Source of the DNA: CAZJQD01 sp964548165 [NCBI: uncultured bacterium]
Lineage (GTDB): Bacteria > UBA8481
Direction: 5' to 3'
DNA: 55,685 bases
NCBI GenBank assembly: GCA_964548165.1
Contig: CAZJQD010000018.1
Coordinates: 1-55,685, forward strand
Both the position numbers and the translations under genes were made by a program. Of this stretch, positions 33,591 to 42,738 are shown piece after piece. The first letter of the stretch is position 1; each line of letters begins with the position of its first letter. The notes below the pieces were generated by a model, which did no database searches, was not told the DNA's origin, and was given only the letters and a program-made list of their open reading frames with translations.

Positions 33591-33950
33591 TCACTGCCTC
33601 CGTTCGAACGACGAGATTTCAAAATGGCGTCCCAGCATCTCAGCCCCGTGCGCCAACGCCTCGTCGGCGGACCAGACAGGGTCCAGCCCGAGGCGCCGCG
33701 CCGTAGCGGCCGTATCCGGATCCAGCGCGATGCCCGCCACGCGGTGCTGGGCAAGCTCGGCGTCGCCGCGGAGCGCACGCAGGACATCCAGCGCGCGCGC
33801 GGAACTCAGCTCGAGGATGACTCCGGCCGGCGCCGTCCGGGCGCGCAACCACCCCACGACGCCGCGCCAGTCGGCGGTTGCGACGGGCGAACCCAGGGCG
33901 GCATACAGGTCGGCACGGTGAAAATCCTCGGTGAAGAGAATCAACTCCAT
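33591..33950 (-). CDS. Small receiver-like protein, phospho-acceptor Asp replaced by Glu
   Basis: 119 residues from ATG 33950, with AGGAAA upstream. I do not recognise a named family. The pattern (MELILFTED start, VILELSS strand, VAGIALDPD strand, DPVWSADEALAHGAEM end) resembles a response-regulator receiver fold, with Glu47 where the phospho-acceptor Asp would be. That would make it an unphosphorylatable or constitutively active-like receiver. It directly follows the Ser/Thr kinase gene and could be its partner or substrate (inference). Confidence 0.55.
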   Translation of the reverse strand: MELILFTEDFHRADLYAALGSPVATADWRGVVGWLRARTAPAGVILELSSARALDVLRALRGDAELAQHRVAGIALDPDTAATARRLGLDPVWSADEALAHGAEMLGRHFEISSFERRQ

Positions 33951-33960
33951 CGCCAATTTC

Positions 33961-34974
33961 CTACTCGACGACGCCGCGAAACACCTGCGTCCGCTCTTCG
34001 CCCGCCCCGCGGGGAGCGGCCTGGCGGAGCCCGGGGAACTGCGCCTGGACGTATTCGGCGAGCGTGGTGAACGTGGGACCGTAGCCGCGGCCATAGATCG
34101 CCTTCTCGAGCGCGACGGCGAACTCGGCCGTCGCGGCGTACCGCTCCGCCGCCGCGCGGCGCGTCGCGCGCATGACGATCTCCTCGATCTCGGATGGAAG
34201 ACCGGCGTGGAACGCGGACGGGAGGGCGACCGGGAGGTTCTTCTCGGGGAGCCGGTTGGCCAGCATCTCGTAGAGCACGAGACCGAGGCTGTAGATGTCC
34301 GCGCGAAAGTCGAGCGGTCCTCCCAGGGCCTGCTCCGGGGGCATGTAGCGCCGCTTGCCCACCACGTAGTCGTTGGTTTCCGCATCGGTCCTCTGCACGC
34401 GCGCGATGCCGAAGTCCGAGAGCTTCACGACGCCCTCGGCCGAGATCAGGATATTGGTGGGGGACACGTCGCGATGCACGATCTCGAGCGGCACGCCCTC
34501 CTTGTCCGAAGCGGCGTGCGCATACTCCAGGGCCCGCGCGACCCGAGACGCGATGTAGACGGCAATTTCCACGGGCATGAACCGGTGATCGAAGAGCAGG
34601 CGATCGAGGAGACTCCGGAGGTTGATCCCGTGCACGTACTCCATCGCGACGTAGCCGCTCGCCTTGCCCTCCCTCTGCATGGTGCCCAGGAGGTAAATCT
34701 GCACGATGTGGGTATGGATCAGGTTGGAGACGAGCTTGGCTTCGGCCACGAGACGGGCCAGGAACTCCTCCTCGAGCGTTGCCGCGAGCGTCATGTCGCC
34801 CCCGGCCATGAACTCCGCGCGCACGACCTTGACCGCGATCCGCTTCTGGAAGCCACGAGCCCCGTGAAGCAGGGCCTCGTAGACCTCGCCCATGCCACCC
34901 TCGGCGATCTTCTCGACGATGGTGATATCGAAGTCCTGCGTCAGCCGATCGCCAGGCCGCAGGAGATTGCTCAC
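33961..34974 (-). CDS. Soluble Hanks-type Ser/Thr protein kinase
   Basis: 337 residues from GTG 34974, overlapping the FHA-GAF stop (GTGA). All main kinase motifs are present: glycine loop IAEGGMGEVYEA, AVK lysine (IAVKVV), HRDVSPTN catalytic loop, SDFGIAR magnesium motif and YMPPEQA. No transmembrane helix or PASTA domain is present, so it is cytosolic. It is paired with an FHA protein (phosphothreonine reader) directly upstream, suggesting that the FHA-GAF protein controls or is modified by the kinase. Confidence 0.93.
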   Translation of the reverse strand: MSNLLRPGDRLTQDFDITIVEKIAEGGMGEVYEALLHGARGFQKRIAVKVVRAEFMAGGDMTLAATLEEEFLARLVAEAKLVSNLIHTHIVQIYLLGTMQREGKASGYVAMEYVHGINLRSLLDRLLFDHRFMPVEIAVYIASRVARALEYAHAASDKEGVPLEIVHRDVSPTNILISAEGVVKLSDFGIARVQRTDAETNDYVVGKRRYMPPEQALGGPLDFRADIYSLGLVLYEMLANRLPEKNLPVALPSAFHAGLPSEIEEIVMRATRRAAAERYAATAEFAVALEKAIYGRGYGPTFTTLAEYVQAQFPGLRQAAPRGAGEERTQVFRGVVE

Positions 34975-35927
34975 GAGGGCGCCTTGTCCAGGAGGATCGC
35001 CAAAGCGACGAGATTGCCGATGAGGGCCAGGAACGAAAGATCGTGGTCCGAGAAGTGATTGGCTCGCTCGGTCGTGCACGCGTACAGCACGCCGAGGAGC
35101 CGGCCGCGGGCCGTGATGGGCGCCGCGATCACGGAACCCACCCGGTTCTCGATGATGGAATCCCCGGAGGAAAACCGCGGATCGGCAAGCGCATTCTCGG
35201 TGATGATGGCCTCGCCGGTCTTGAGAACGTGCTGGCAGATCGTGCGCGAAACGACGACGCCCGCCGCAACGCCCTCCTTGCTCTTCGATACCGAGGGTTC
35301 GAGCTGGTTCGACTCCTCGTTGCGGGTGAGCACCGCGATCCGTTCGATCGGATAGACCTCGATGAGCCCCGCCAGGATCACCTTGAGGATCTCGTCGAGA
35401 TCCTGGAGCTCGGTCAGGATGTGACCGACCTCCGCGATCAGGGTGAGGCGCTGGTGCGCGGGGCCGGCGGCCTGCGTCCCGCCTCCCGGCATGCCGATCC
35501 GCGAGAGCACGGCGGCCCGATCATCGGAAGCCGCGGGGGATGGGGACGAGGCCTTCGAGCCCCCAGGCGCGGCGAACGACCGGAGGATCGAGAGCCGGCG
35601 CATGCCCGTGTCATCTTCGACCGAGACCTCCTGCGACTTCATGAACTCGATGATGGTCTCGCCGATCTTGATGCGATCGCCGTCTGATACCGTGGCCCTC
35701 GTGATCTTGCGGCCGTTGAGGAGCGTGCCGTTCGTGGAATTCAGGTCGCGCACGGTGAAGGAGGTCCCGTCCCCCTGCTCAACCTGGCAGTGCCGGCGGG
35801 AGGCTTGCGGATCATCCAGCTTAACAGGGAGCGATTCGTCCCTGCCAAGAATGACCGGAAACTGGCTCATGGGAAACACCTGAGCCCTGCCCCTCCGGTC
35901 CGTAATCCTCAGATTCCATACCGCCAT
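34971..35927 (-). CDS. FHA-GAF signalling protein
   Basis: 318 residues. The N-terminal FHA domain (about 15-95; VILGRDESLPVKLDDPQASRRHC, then LNSTNGTLLNG) binds phosphothreonine. A linker (about 100-160) leads to a GAF domain (about 165-312; SVIAAPITARGRLLGVLY), which may sense a small ligand. It is the first gene of the minus-strand operon that continues through the Ser/Thr kinase and two hydrolases. TAGGAT lies 7 nt before the ATG. Confidence 0.92.
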   Translation of the reverse strand: MAVWNLRITDRRGRAQVFPMSQFPVILGRDESLPVKLDDPQASRRHCQVEQGDGTSFTVRDLNSTNGTLLNGRKITRATVSDGDRIKIGETIIEFMKSQEVSVEDDTGMRRLSILRSFAAPGGSKASSPSPAASDDRAAVLSRIGMPGGGTQAAGPAHQRLTLIAEVGHILTELQDLDEILKVILAGLIEVYPIERIAVLTRNEESNQLEPSVSKSKEGVAAGVVVSRTICQHVLKTGEAIITENALADPRFSSGDSIIENRVGSVIAAPITARGRLLGVLYACTTERANHFSDHDLSFLALIGNLVALAILLDKAPS

Positions 35928-35934
35928 GTGCCTA

Positions 35935-35940
35935 ATCCTA
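35935..35940 (-). promoter_or_regulatory. TAnnnT (-10-like) box of the FHA-GAF gene
   Basis: TAGGAT on the minus strand, 7 nt before ATG 35927, with TTGCCT as a possible -35 at a 16-bp spacing. Confidence 0.45.
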
Positions 35941-35999
35941 GGTTTTTCAGCGAAAAAGGCAATAGGGGAAGGGGGCTACTCCCCGCGCGACTCCCCTGC

Positions 36000-36005
36000 T
36001 AATCT
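36000..36005 (+). promoter_or_regulatory. TAnnnT (-10-like) box of proS
   Basis: TAATCT, 7 nt before ATG 36013. A GC-rich self-complementary stretch (AGGGG ... CCCCT, about 35964-35996) lies directly upstream. Confidence 0.35.
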
Positions 36006-36012
36006 CTTCGTC

Positions 36013-37701
36013 ATGACCATCCACCGGCTCTCACAGACCTTCGCCCCGACGTATCGGGAAGACCCCGCCGACGCCGAGTTTCCCTCGCATAAGCTCCTCG
36101 TACGATCCGGCTACATGCGCTCCGTCGGCGCTGGCATGCACTCCCTGATGCCGCTGGGATACCGCGTGATCAAGCGGATCGAGCGCATCCTCCGCGAGGA
36201 GATGGACGCCGTGGGAGGGCAGGAGGTCTACCTCCCGGTCACCCAGCCCGCCGAGCTCTGGAAGGAATCGGGACGGTGGAACGAGATCGGACCGGAGATG
36301 CTGAGGTTCCGCGACCGCGGCGGCCGCGACATGTGCCTGGCGATGACGCACGAAGAGACGATCGTCGCGCTCGTGCGCAACGACATCAAGTCGTACAGGC
36401 AGCTCCCCTTCCTGCTCTACCAGCTCCAGACCAAGTTCCGCGACGAGCCGCGCCCACGGGGCGGGCTGATCCGCACCCGTGAGTTCACGATGAAGGACGC
36501 CTACTCGTTCCACGCCGACGAGGCCTCGCTCGACGAGTGGTATCCCCGCCTCTACGAGGCCTACAAGCGGATCTTCGACCGCTGTGGCCTCCGGTATCTC
36601 ATCGTCGAATCCGATCCGGGGATGATGGGAGGAAAGGTCGCCCACGAGTACATCGCGCTCTCGGAATACGGCGAGGACACCATCATCTCGTGCGCGGCCT
36701 GCGGCTACTCGGCCAATCGACAGGTCGCCGCCTTCCGGCGGGAATCGCCGCAGGAGGCGGACCTCCTCCCGGTGGAGGAGGTCGCGACGCCAGGCCGCAC
36801 CTCGATCGAGGACGTCGCGGAATTCCTGGGCGTGCCCGCGTCCCGGACGGCCAAGGCGGTCTTCTACTGCGGCGAGAAACGAGGTCTCATCTTCGCGGTC
36901 CTGAGGGGCGACCACGAGGTGAATGAACTCCTCTTGATGAAGGCCTGCGGCGAGACGACTCTTCGGCCCGCTCACCCCGAGGAGATCGCGTCCTCGGGCG
37001 CCGTTGCCGGCTACGCCTCCCCCATCGGGGTCAAGAACGCGTTCATCGTTGCGGACGTGGCCCTCCAGGGCGCCACGAACCTCGTCTCAGGCGCCAACCG
37101 GGAGGGTTACCACCTCAGGAACGTCAACCTGGGCCGGGACTTCACCGCGGACGTGGTGACGGAGATCGCCGCCGCTGATGCCGGGTGCGCGTGCGCGAAG
37201 TGCGGCGCCCCGCTCGCGGCCAGCCGCGGGATCGAGGTCGGGAACATCTTCAAGCTCGGCACCCGCTATTCCGCCGCGATGAACGCTCTCTACCAGGACG
37301 CGGCCGGCCAGGAGAAGCCCTACGTCATGGGTTGTTACGGGATCGGATCCGGGCGGCTCATGGCCTCGGTCGTCGAGCAGTCGCATGACAAGGACGGGAT
37401 CATCTGGCCTCGCGGGATCGCGCCATTCGACGTGCACATCGTCCTTGCCGCGGACGGATCGGAGTCGGCGCTGCCCGCCGTCGCGGCCGCCCTCGACGCG
37501 AACGGCATGGACGCGCTCGTCGACGACCGCGATCTCCGCGCCGGCATCAAGTTCAAGGATGCCGATCTCATCGGCATCCCACTCCGCCTGACGCTCGGGC
37601 GCAAGCTCGGCGAAGGCCTCGCGGAACTCAGGCTCCGGGCCACGGGAGAGACGAAGGATGTCCGCCTCGACGATCTCGCCGAAGCCCTGAAACACGCATG
37701 A
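36013..37701 (+). CDS. proS: Prolyl-tRNA synthetase (bacterial type with YbaK-like editing insert)
   Basis: 562 residues from ATG 36013. Class II synthetase charging tRNA-Pro. Motif 2 region (RTREFTMKDAYSFH) and motif 3 (GCYGIGSGRLMASVVEQSHD) are intact. A YbaK-type editing domain (about residues 220-385; VPASRTAKAVFY, VADVALQGATNLVSGANREG) is inserted between motifs 2 and 3, as in the bacterial form. The C-terminal anticodon-binding domain follows. The frame extends to 35926 but without similarity. It leads a plus-strand run of glycan genes. Confidence 0.96.
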   Translation: MTIHRLSQTFAPTYREDPADAEFPSHKLLVRSGYMRSVGAGMHSLMPLGYRVIKRIERILREEMDAVGGQEVYLPVTQPAELWKESGRWNEIGPEMLRFRDRGGRDMCLAMTHEETIVALVRNDIKSYRQLPFLLYQLQTKFRDEPRPRGGLIRTREFTMKDAYSFHADEASLDEWYPRLYEAYKRIFDRCGLRYLIVESDPGMMGGKVAHEYIALSEYGEDTIISCAACGYSANRQVAAFRRESPQEADLLPVEEVATPGRTSIEDVAEFLGVPASRTAKAVFYCGEKRGLIFAVLRGDHEVNELLLMKACGETTLRPAHPEEIASSGAVAGYASPIGVKNAFIVADVALQGATNLVSGANREGYHLRNVNLGRDFTADVVTEIAAADAGCACAKCGAPLAASRGIEVGNIFKLGTRYSAAMNALYQDAAGQEKPYVMGCYGIGSGRLMASVVEQSHDKDGIIWPRGIAPFDVHIVLAADGSESALPAVAAALDANGMDALVDDRDLRAGIKFKDADLIGIPLRLTLGRKLGEGLAELRLRATGETKDVRLDDLAEALKHA

Positions 37702-37714
37702 GACCTCATCCCCG

Positions 37715-38746
37715 GTGAGAGTCGCCATCGACCTCCGGGAATTGCGTCGCCCCGGCACCGGTATCGGCCGGTGGATCCTGAACGCTCTCGAGGCCCGCCG
37801 CTCGCTGGCCCCCGGGCTCGAGTTCGTGGGAGTCGGCCATCACCATCCCGACGCCGCCGTCTCCGTCGCCGGACCGATCGGTCCCTGGACGGGACCGTCT
37901 CTGAAGCGCCTGATCGAGGCCGAAGGCGTGGGCGTCTGGCTCTCCCCCTACTTCAAGGTTCCGCCGCTCCTTTCCATCCCCTCCCTCTGCACCGTCCACG
38001 ACACGATCCCGGCCCGCATCTGGTACCGCGCTCTCCCATTCATCGCAGGCCTGAAGCACGCCCTTGCCGTGGCCGACCGCGTGGCGACCGTCTCGGAAGT
38101 GAGCCGCCGCGACCTGGTGGAAAACTGGCGCGTGGCGCCGGAGCGCATCCTGATGGCGCCCAACGCGGTCGGCGCCGCCTTCCACCCCGAGCCCAGGGCC
38201 GAGGACGAGGCCGTGCTCTCCCCCCTCGGCGTCAGCCCCGGCAATTACCTGATCGTGGTCTCGGATGATCGTCCCCACAAAAACGTGCAGACGATCGTGG
38301 ACGCCTTTTCGGGCAGGGACCTCGCGCCCATCCTTGTCGTCGGGACGAGACGGACCGATCTGCCGGCGCCGCTCCGACGCGTGGAGGTCCGCGGAGATGA
38401 ACGCCTGGCCGCGCTCTACCGCAACGCCCGCGCGCTCCTTCACCCCGCGCTCCAGGAAGGCTTCGGCCTGCCTCCCCTGGAAGCCATGGCGTGCGGCACC
38501 GACGTGATCGTCAGCGACATCCCGATCCTGCGCGAAGTGGCGGGAGAAGCCGCCCGCTACGTCGCGCCGCACGACCTGGAGGGTTGGAGAAATGCCGTGG
38601 CCGCGCTCCCGGCGGCCAGGACGCGGCGCGCGATCAACCTGGCCGCGGCCGCGCGATTCCGGGGCACAGAGACCTATGCCGCGCTCTGGAACTGGATCGG
38701 GGAACAAGCGAAGTTCCAACAGAGAGAAGCGAGACGAGAAGGGTGA
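37715..38746 (+). CDS. GT4-family glycosyltransferase
   Basis: 343 residues from GTG 37715, 13 bp after proS. GT-B fold: a short N-terminal half (RVAIDLRELRRPGTGIGRWI) and a C-terminal donor half with SDDRPHKNVQTIVDAF, LHPALQEGFGLPPLEAMACG and VSDIPILREV, the GT4 EX7E-like signature. Mannosyltransferase-type members look like this, but donor and acceptor are not known. It is probably an inner-membrane-associated enzyme of envelope glycan assembly. Confidence 0.88.
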   Translation: MRVAIDLRELRRPGTGIGRWILNALEARRSLAPGLEFVGVGHHHPDAAVSVAGPIGPWTGPSLKRLIEAEGVGVWLSPYFKVPPLLSIPSLCTVHDTIPARIWYRALPFIAGLKHALAVADRVATVSEVSRRDLVENWRVAPERILMAPNAVGAAFHPEPRAEDEAVLSPLGVSPGNYLIVVSDDRPHKNVQTIVDAFSGRDLAPILVVGTRRTDLPAPLRRVEVRGDERLAALYRNARALLHPALQEGFGLPPLEAMACGTDVIVSDIPILREVAGEAARYVAPHDLEGWRNAVAALPAARTRRAINLAAAARFRGTETYAALWNWIGEQAKFQQREARREG

Positions 38747-38762
38747 AGGAGCCGGTGGGAAA

Positions 38763-39935
38763 GTGACTATTCGGGACGATCTGCCGCTCATCCTGCACGT
38801 GCACACGCTTCCCTGGGTGGGCGGGAGCGGGCTCAACACGTTCCTCTCGATGAAACTCCTCGACCGCGCCCGCTTCCGGACCGCGCTGGCCTGCCAACCC
38901 GGTGGCCGCCTCCAGGAGCTCGTCCTGGAGAACGGCTTTCCCTTCATTCCCTTGAAACAGATGCAGGCGGAGGTCTCGCCCGTTCACGACCTTCTGGCGG
39001 TCCGCGAGCTGGTGAGCGTCATCCGGACGGCGCGGCCTGCGATCGTCCACACGCACAACTCGAAGGCGGGCTTCCTGGGGCGCCTGGCCGCGCGGCTGGC
39101 AGGGAGCACCCGCGTGGTGCACACCGTGCACGGCTTCGCCTTTCACGAGCGCGAAACCCCGGCTCGTCGCGCCCTCTTTCGCAACCTCGAGCGCCTGGCG
39201 TTTCGCTGGGCCGACGCGCACGTGGCGATCTCGGAGACGCTCGCGACCTGGGCCGAACGCGAGGGGATCGGGAGGCGCGGGGATTACGCCGTGATCTGGT
39301 CCGGGATCGAGATCGAGCGCTTCCGGGACGCCGATCGAGCCGCCGGCCGAAGACTCCTGGGACTGCGCGACGACCAGTTCGCCGTCGGGCTCGTCTCGAA
39401 GCTCTGGGAGGGAAAGGGCCATGCCTTCCTGATCGAGGCGCTCCGCCCGCTCCTCTCCGATCGCGTGAAGCTGGTCTTCATCGGCGAGGGCCCCCTCGAG
39501 GACGATCTCCGGGACCTCGCCGCTCGCCCCGGCGCCGACGGCCCCTCCTGCTCCCCGCACGTTCTCTTCGCGGGCTACCATGCCGACGTCGCCGCGGTCA
39601 CGGCCGCGCTCGATGCGGCCGCGCTCCCGTCCGAGTTCGAGGGGATGGGCCGCGTGCTCCTCGAGGCCCAGGCCGCGGGCGTTCCCGTGCTGGCGAACCG
39701 GATCGGTGGCATGGTCGACGTCGTGGGGCCGGGCGGCCGACTCCTTCCAGCCGGCGACGCCGCGGCCTGGCTCGCGGCGATCCGCGAATTGATCGATAAC
39801 AAGGCGGAGCGTGACCGGAGGGGCGCCGCCTGCCGCGAATTCGTCGGCACCCGGTTCAGCGCACAGACCATGGTGCGCGAGCTGGAATCCCTGTACGGGA
39901 GTCTCCTGAATTCGTCACCGGGGTCAGGCCGCTAG
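38763..39935 (+). CDS. GT4-family glycosyltransferase
   Basis: 390 residues from GTG 38763, chosen because AAGGAG lies 11 nt upstream and the protein then opens with the usual beta strand (LILHVHTLPWVGGSG). Motifs: VHTHNSKAGFLGRLAARLAG, VHTVHGFAFHE, VSKLWEGKGHAFLIEAL, LPSEFEGMGRVLLEAQAAG (EX7E-like) and PVLANRIGG. It resembles CapM/EpsD-like enzymes. It follows the previous glycosyltransferase by 16 bp and probably adds another sugar to the same envelope or capsule glycan. Confidence 0.9.
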   Translation: MTIRDDLPLILHVHTLPWVGGSGLNTFLSMKLLDRARFRTALACQPGGRLQELVLENGFPFIPLKQMQAEVSPVHDLLAVRELVSVIRTARPAIVHTHNSKAGFLGRLAARLAGSTRVVHTVHGFAFHERETPARRALFRNLERLAFRWADAHVAISETLATWAEREGIGRRGDYAVIWSGIEIERFRDADRAAGRRLLGLRDDQFAVGLVSKLWEGKGHAFLIEALRPLLSDRVKLVFIGEGPLEDDLRDLAARPGADGPSCSPHVLFAGYHADVAAVTAALDAAALPSEFEGMGRVLLEAQAAGVPVLANRIGGMVDVVGPGGRLLPAGDAAAWLAAIRELIDNKAERDRRGAACREFVGTRFSAQTMVRELESLYGSLLNSSPGSGR

Positions 39936-39955
39936 CAGGCGGACTCCGATTCCGC

Positions 39956-39961
39956 TACCAT
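39956..39961 (+). promoter_or_regulatory. TAnnnT (-10-like) box of the carbamoyltransferase gene
   Basis: TACCAT, 6 nt before ATG 39968. It could be an internal promoter of the glycan cluster. No Shine-Dalgarno is visible. Confidence 0.3.
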
Positions 39962-39967
39962 CGCCGT

Positions 39968-41668
39968 ATGAGCCGGCCGGTGCTGGGAATTTGGGGCTAT
40001 TCGAGCGATAGGCCGGAAATCCAGCATCATGATTCCGGAGCCGCAATCGTGATCGACGGCCGGATCGTCTCCGCGATCAACGAGGAGCGGATCACGCGCC
40101 GGAAGAACGAGGGTCGCTGGCCGACCGAGTCGATCCGCATCGCGCTCGAACTGGCGGGCCTCTCGGCCGGCGACGTGGGAGAGGTGGCCCTCGCCGGGCT
40201 CAAGCCCGTGTCCCGCGGCCTCCTGATGGCCAGCGAAGTCACGCGACTCTGGCGGTCCACGGGAATTCTTCTCCCGAACCGTCTGCTCTATGCCGCACTC
40301 ACGGCCAAGAAGATGATCCGCACCGGACCGCGCGACATCAGCCGGACGCCCCGCTTCGTCGGCCACCACGACGCCCACGCCGCCGCCGCCTATTTCACGT
40401 CACCCTGGGACCGTTGCGCCGTCCTCACGCTCGACGGCATCGGCGACTCCGCGCACTGCGGCGCCGTCTTTCTCGCCGAGGGAGGGCGCCTGAAGCGCCT
40501 GCGGTCCTTCACCGGCTACGCGTCGCCGGGCATCCTCTACTCGTACGTCACCAAGGCCTTTGGATTCCGCCCGGCGCGCCACGAGGGGAAGATCACGGGG
40601 CTGGCGGCGCGCGGCGATGCCCGGGTGCTCCTTCCCGAGTTTCGAAAACGGCTCCGCTACGAGAATCGCGCGCTCGTCTCCGATTTCATCCCGCGGCTCT
40701 TCGGAGCACGCGTCGACGAAGCGTGGGCGACCACGTGGATCGACGAGCTCCTGGACACGCACTCGCGCGAGGATATCGCCGCCGCGCTCCAGGCCCACAC
40801 CGAGGAGCTGGCGGCCGCGATCGCCAGGGACGCGCTGGAGGACACGGGCTGCGCGAACATCGCCCTGGCGGGCGGCGTCTTCGCGAACGTCCGCGTCAAC
40901 CAGGTCGTCCGCCAGGTGGCGGGCGAGCGCGGCGGCAACGCCTGGGTCCACCCCAACATGGGCGACGGGGGCCTGGGCGCCGGCGCGGCCCTGATGGTTT
41001 CGGGACGTCGCGTCCCCATGGCCGACGCCTGGCTCGGAGACGACGCCGGTTCCTGGTCCGACGATGAACTCACCGCGCTGGGCCTGGTGGCGCGCCGTCC
41101 CGCCAATCCCGGGGCCGCCGCCGCCGCCGCCGTCGCCGCCGGGCTCATCGTCGGCCGCTGCGCCGGCCGGATGGAATACGGCCCGCGCGCGCTAGGAAAC
41201 CGCACCATCTTCGCCCACGTCCGCGACGCCTCGATCAACGACACGCTCAACCAGAGACTGCGGCGCACGGAGTTCATGCCGTTCGCTCCCATCATGAGCG
41301 AGAAGGCGGCCCGGGAACTCCTCGTGGACTGGTCGCCCGAGGACACGTCCTCTCGGTACATGACGATCACATACCACGTCGCACCGGAGTGCCGCGGCGC
41401 GGCGCCCGCCATCGTCCACGTCGACAATACCGCGCGCCCGCAGGTCGTCCCGGACAACAGCGGATTTCTCTCTGACTTCCTGTCCGAGTTCGGGAAGCGA
41501 ACGGGGCACGAGATCGCGATCAACACGTCGTTCAACATCCACGAGGAACCGATCGTCCGCTCGGTGCAGGACGCGTTACGCTCCTGGGCCCAGGGCGCCG
41601 TGGACCTCCTGGTCCTGGGAGAGGCCCTGGTGGGGCGCCCGGAGATCCTGGCGCGGGCGGGCCTATGA
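39968..41668 (+). CDS. NodU/CmcH/TobZ-family O-carbamoyltransferase
   Basis: 566 residues, normal for the family. The N-terminal Kae1-like domain (about 1-340) shows QHHDSGAAIVIDG, GHHDAHAAAAYF and LTLDGIGDSAHCG. The C-terminal YrdC-like half shows CAGRMEYGPRALGNRTIFA and NTSFNIHEEPIV. These enzymes transfer carbamoyl from carbamoyl phosphate (via carbamoyl-AMP) to a hydroxyl of a sugar or antibiotic. Its place between glycosyltransferases and a WecA-like enzyme suggests it decorates an envelope polysaccharide or lipid-linked glycan. Its stop overlaps the next start (ATGA). Confidence 0.92.
   Translation: MSRPVLGIWGYSSDRPEIQHHDSGAAIVIDGRIVSAINEERITRRKNEGRWPTESIRIALELAGLSAGDVGEVALAGLKPVSRGLLMASEVTRLWRSTGILLPNRLLYAALTAKKMIRTGPRDISRTPRFVGHHDAHAAAAYFTSPWDRCAVLTLDGIGDSAHCGAVFLAEGGRLKRLRSFTGYASPGILYSYVTKAFGFRPARHEGKITGLAARGDARVLLPEFRKRLRYENRALVSDFIPRLFGARVDEAWATTWIDELLDTHSREDIAAALQAHTEELAAAIARDALEDTGCANIALAGGVFANVRVNQVVRQVAGERGGNAWVHPNMGDGGLGAGAALMVSGRRVPMADAWLGDDAGSWSDDELTALGLVARRPANPGAAAAAAVAAGLIVGRCAGRMEYGPRALGNRTIFAHVRDASINDTLNQRLRRTEFMPFAPIMSEKAARELLVDWSPEDTSSRYMTITYHVAPECRGAAPAIVHVDNTARPQVVPDNSGFLSDFLSEFGKRTGHEIAINTSFNIHEEPIVRSVQDALRSWAQGAVDLLVLGEALVGRPEILARAGL
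41113..41142 (+). repeat. GCC-type trinucleotide run in the carbamoyltransferase gene
   Basis: A short run of GCC/GCCGTC codons encodes an alanine-rich loop (GAAAAAAVAAG). Slippage could vary its length. Confidence 0.5.
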
Positions 41669-42738
41669 CCGAGCAACCGTTCTTCCTCGTCTTCCTGATC
41701 GCAACCTCGATCTCCTACCTGCTGACCATGGTGCTCCGCCGCATCTGCACGCAGTTTCAGCTCCTCGACCTCCCCGACGAGCGCAAGATCCACAAGTATG
41801 CCGTCCCGTACCTGGGCGGCGTCGCCGTCTTCACCGGCACGATGATGGCCCTGGGCGTCGCCCTGCACCTGGACCGCGGGTTCCGCTTTGAATTCCTCCA
41901 GGAGTTCATCGGGCTCTTCGTGGCCTCATCGATCATTCTCCTCCTGGGCATCTTTGACGACCTCGGCGGTTCGAACGCCGGCATCAAGCTCGTCTTCCAG
42001 GCCGTTGCGGCCACCGTGCTCTGGGGCTACGGCTTTCGCATCGAGCGGATCACGGGCTTCGGGGAGTATCCCCTCGTTCTCGGCCCGATCCTGGGCTGGC
42101 TCGTCACGGTCTTCTGGTTCTGGGCCCTGACCAATGCCCTGAACCTCATCGACGGCCTCGACGGCCTCTGCGCCGGGATCGGCGCCATCGCCGCCACCAC
42201 GCTCTTTCTCGTCGGCCTCTGGCGCGGCGAGAACGTCCTCCCGTTCCTCGCGATCGCCCTCGCCGGCGCGCTCATGGGATTCCTGCCGCACAATTTCCAT
42301 CCCGCCCGGATCTTCCTGGGCGATACCGGCAGTCTCTCGATCGGATTCTTCATTGCCGCGATGAGCCTTGTATCGTTCACCAAGGCGTCCGCCATGGTCA
42401 GCCTGGTCGTCCCGGTCATGGCGCTCGCGCTCCCGGTCACGGACACCCTGATGGCCATCATCCGCCGAGGACGGCTCAACAAGAACATCTTCCAGGCGGA
42501 CCGCGAGCATATCCACCACCGCATCATCCGCGTCCTTCCCTACCGCCGCGCCGTCTTCCTCCTCTACACGATCACGGCCTACGCCTCCGTGCTCGGTATC
42601 TCCATGGTCTTCACCAGCACGGGAACGGCCTTCTGGATCTTCGGTCTCCTGATCGGGACCCTGCTCCTGTCCGTGGCCGCGCTCCGGGTCGCCGAGGGTC
42701 GCCTTCCCGTGGACGACCCCGAGGCGGAGGACGAATGA
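41665..42738 (+). CDS. WecA/TagO-like undecaprenyl-phosphate sugar-1-phosphate transferase
   Basis: 357 residues with about 10-11 transmembrane helices. Catalytic cytoplasmic loops are recognisable: FDDLGG, NALNLIDGLDGL, NFHPARIFLGDTGSL and the histidine motif EHIHHRI. This polyprenyl-phosphate HexNAc-1-phosphate transferase (MraY/WecA superfamily) starts a lipid-linked glycan at the inner membrane. HIHH and NLIDGLDGL place it with WecA/TagO rather than MraY. It overlaps both neighbours by 4 bp. Confidence 0.93.
   Translation: MTEQPFFLVFLIATSISYLLTMVLRRICTQFQLLDLPDERKIHKYAVPYLGGVAVFTGTMMALGVALHLDRGFRFEFLQEFIGLFVASSIILLLGIFDDLGGSNAGIKLVFQAVAATVLWGYGFRIERITGFGEYPLVLGPILGWLVTVFWFWALTNALNLIDGLDGLCAGIGAIAATTLFLVGLWRGENVLPFLAIALAGALMGFLPHNFHPARIFLGDTGSLSIGFFIAAMSLVSFTKASAMVSLVVPVMALALPVTDTLMAIIRRGRLNKNIFQADREHIHHRIIRVLPYRRAVFLLYTITAYASVLGISMVFTSTGTAFWIFGLLIGTLLLSVAALRVAEGRLPVDDPEAEDE

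Noticed and set aside
35964-35996. GC-rich hairpin before proS as an attenuator or T-box
   Set aside because: No T-box sequence, leader peptide or T-run. The pairing is short and expected by chance in G/C runs.
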